Source: Bacillota bacterium (GTDB lineage: Bacteria > Bacillota > Clostridia > Christensenellales > Aristaeellaceae). From it: a DNA stretch of 6,041 nucleotides. The notes below the pieces were generated by a model. It was given only the letters and a program-made list of their open reading frames with translations, ran no database searches and was not told the DNA's origin. Below, piece after piece: positions 6,001 to 6,041 of this stretch. How positions within the stretch are numbered: the first letter of the stretch is position 1; the number at the start of each line of letters is the position of its first letter. Position numbers and translations under genes: made by a program. The stretch is taken from positions 1-6,041 of the forward strand of contig JAEXCG010000033.1 in assembly GCA_023402355.1 (NCBI GenBank). The letters run 5' to 3'.

Positions 6001-6041
6001 ATCCGGCAGCGACCTACTCTCCCGGGCCGTCACCAGCCAAG
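6001..6041 (-). rRNA. rrf: 5S ribosomal RNA, 3' end only (right copy)
   Basis: These are the last 41 nt of a second 5S rRNA gene, the exact reverse complement of 1-41. The rest lies beyond the right edge. It shows that a second rRNA operon is oriented toward this segment. Confidence 0.88.

Overview
The window looks like chromosomal DNA of a Gram-positive anaerobe of the class Clostridia (Bacillota). The signs are 5S-tRNA(Asn) tails of rRNA operons, strong AGAGG/AAGG-type ribosome binding sites, short U-rich intrinsic terminators, a hybrid sensor kinase with tandem periplasmic-binding domains, and a degraded IS200-type transposase of the kind common in Lachnospiraceae-like genomes. Genus cannot be told from the sequence.

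Layout. Both ends carry the same 127-bp sequence in inverted orientation: the last ~41 nt of a 5S rRNA gene followed by tRNA-Asn(GTT). The left copy runs on + and the right copy on -, so two rRNA operons point into this segment. Each is closed by its own intrinsic terminator, and these differ slightly. From left to right there follow: a very long two-way hairpin terminator (191-246); a 932-residue membrane hybrid histidine kinase on - (261-3059); a 144-bp gap with hairpins; a 491-residue multi-pass GT-C/PMT-like glycosyltransferase on - (3204-4679); a divergent intergenic region with promoters both ways; tRNA-Arg(CCG) on + with its terminator; about 400 bp with no recognisable gene; a broken IS200/IS605 tnpA on - with part of its left-end hairpin; a strong minus-strand terminator that may end a small unidentified RNA; and then the second tRNA-Asn/5S tail.

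How the genes relate. The kinase and the glycosyltransferase point the same way, but hairpins separate them and no functional link is visible. The kinase would sense a small solute outside the cell and pass phosphate through its own receiver domain to partners not encoded here. The glycosyltransferase would move a sugar from a lipid carrier to an acceptor outside the membrane. The stretch between tRNA-Arg and the right rRNA tail is visibly more AT-rich and decayed than the two coding genes and looks like an insertion-prone graveyard. I see no phage, CRISPR, toxin-antitoxin or defence system. The most notable points are the inward-facing rRNA operon tails, the internally deleted transposase and the possible small RNA.
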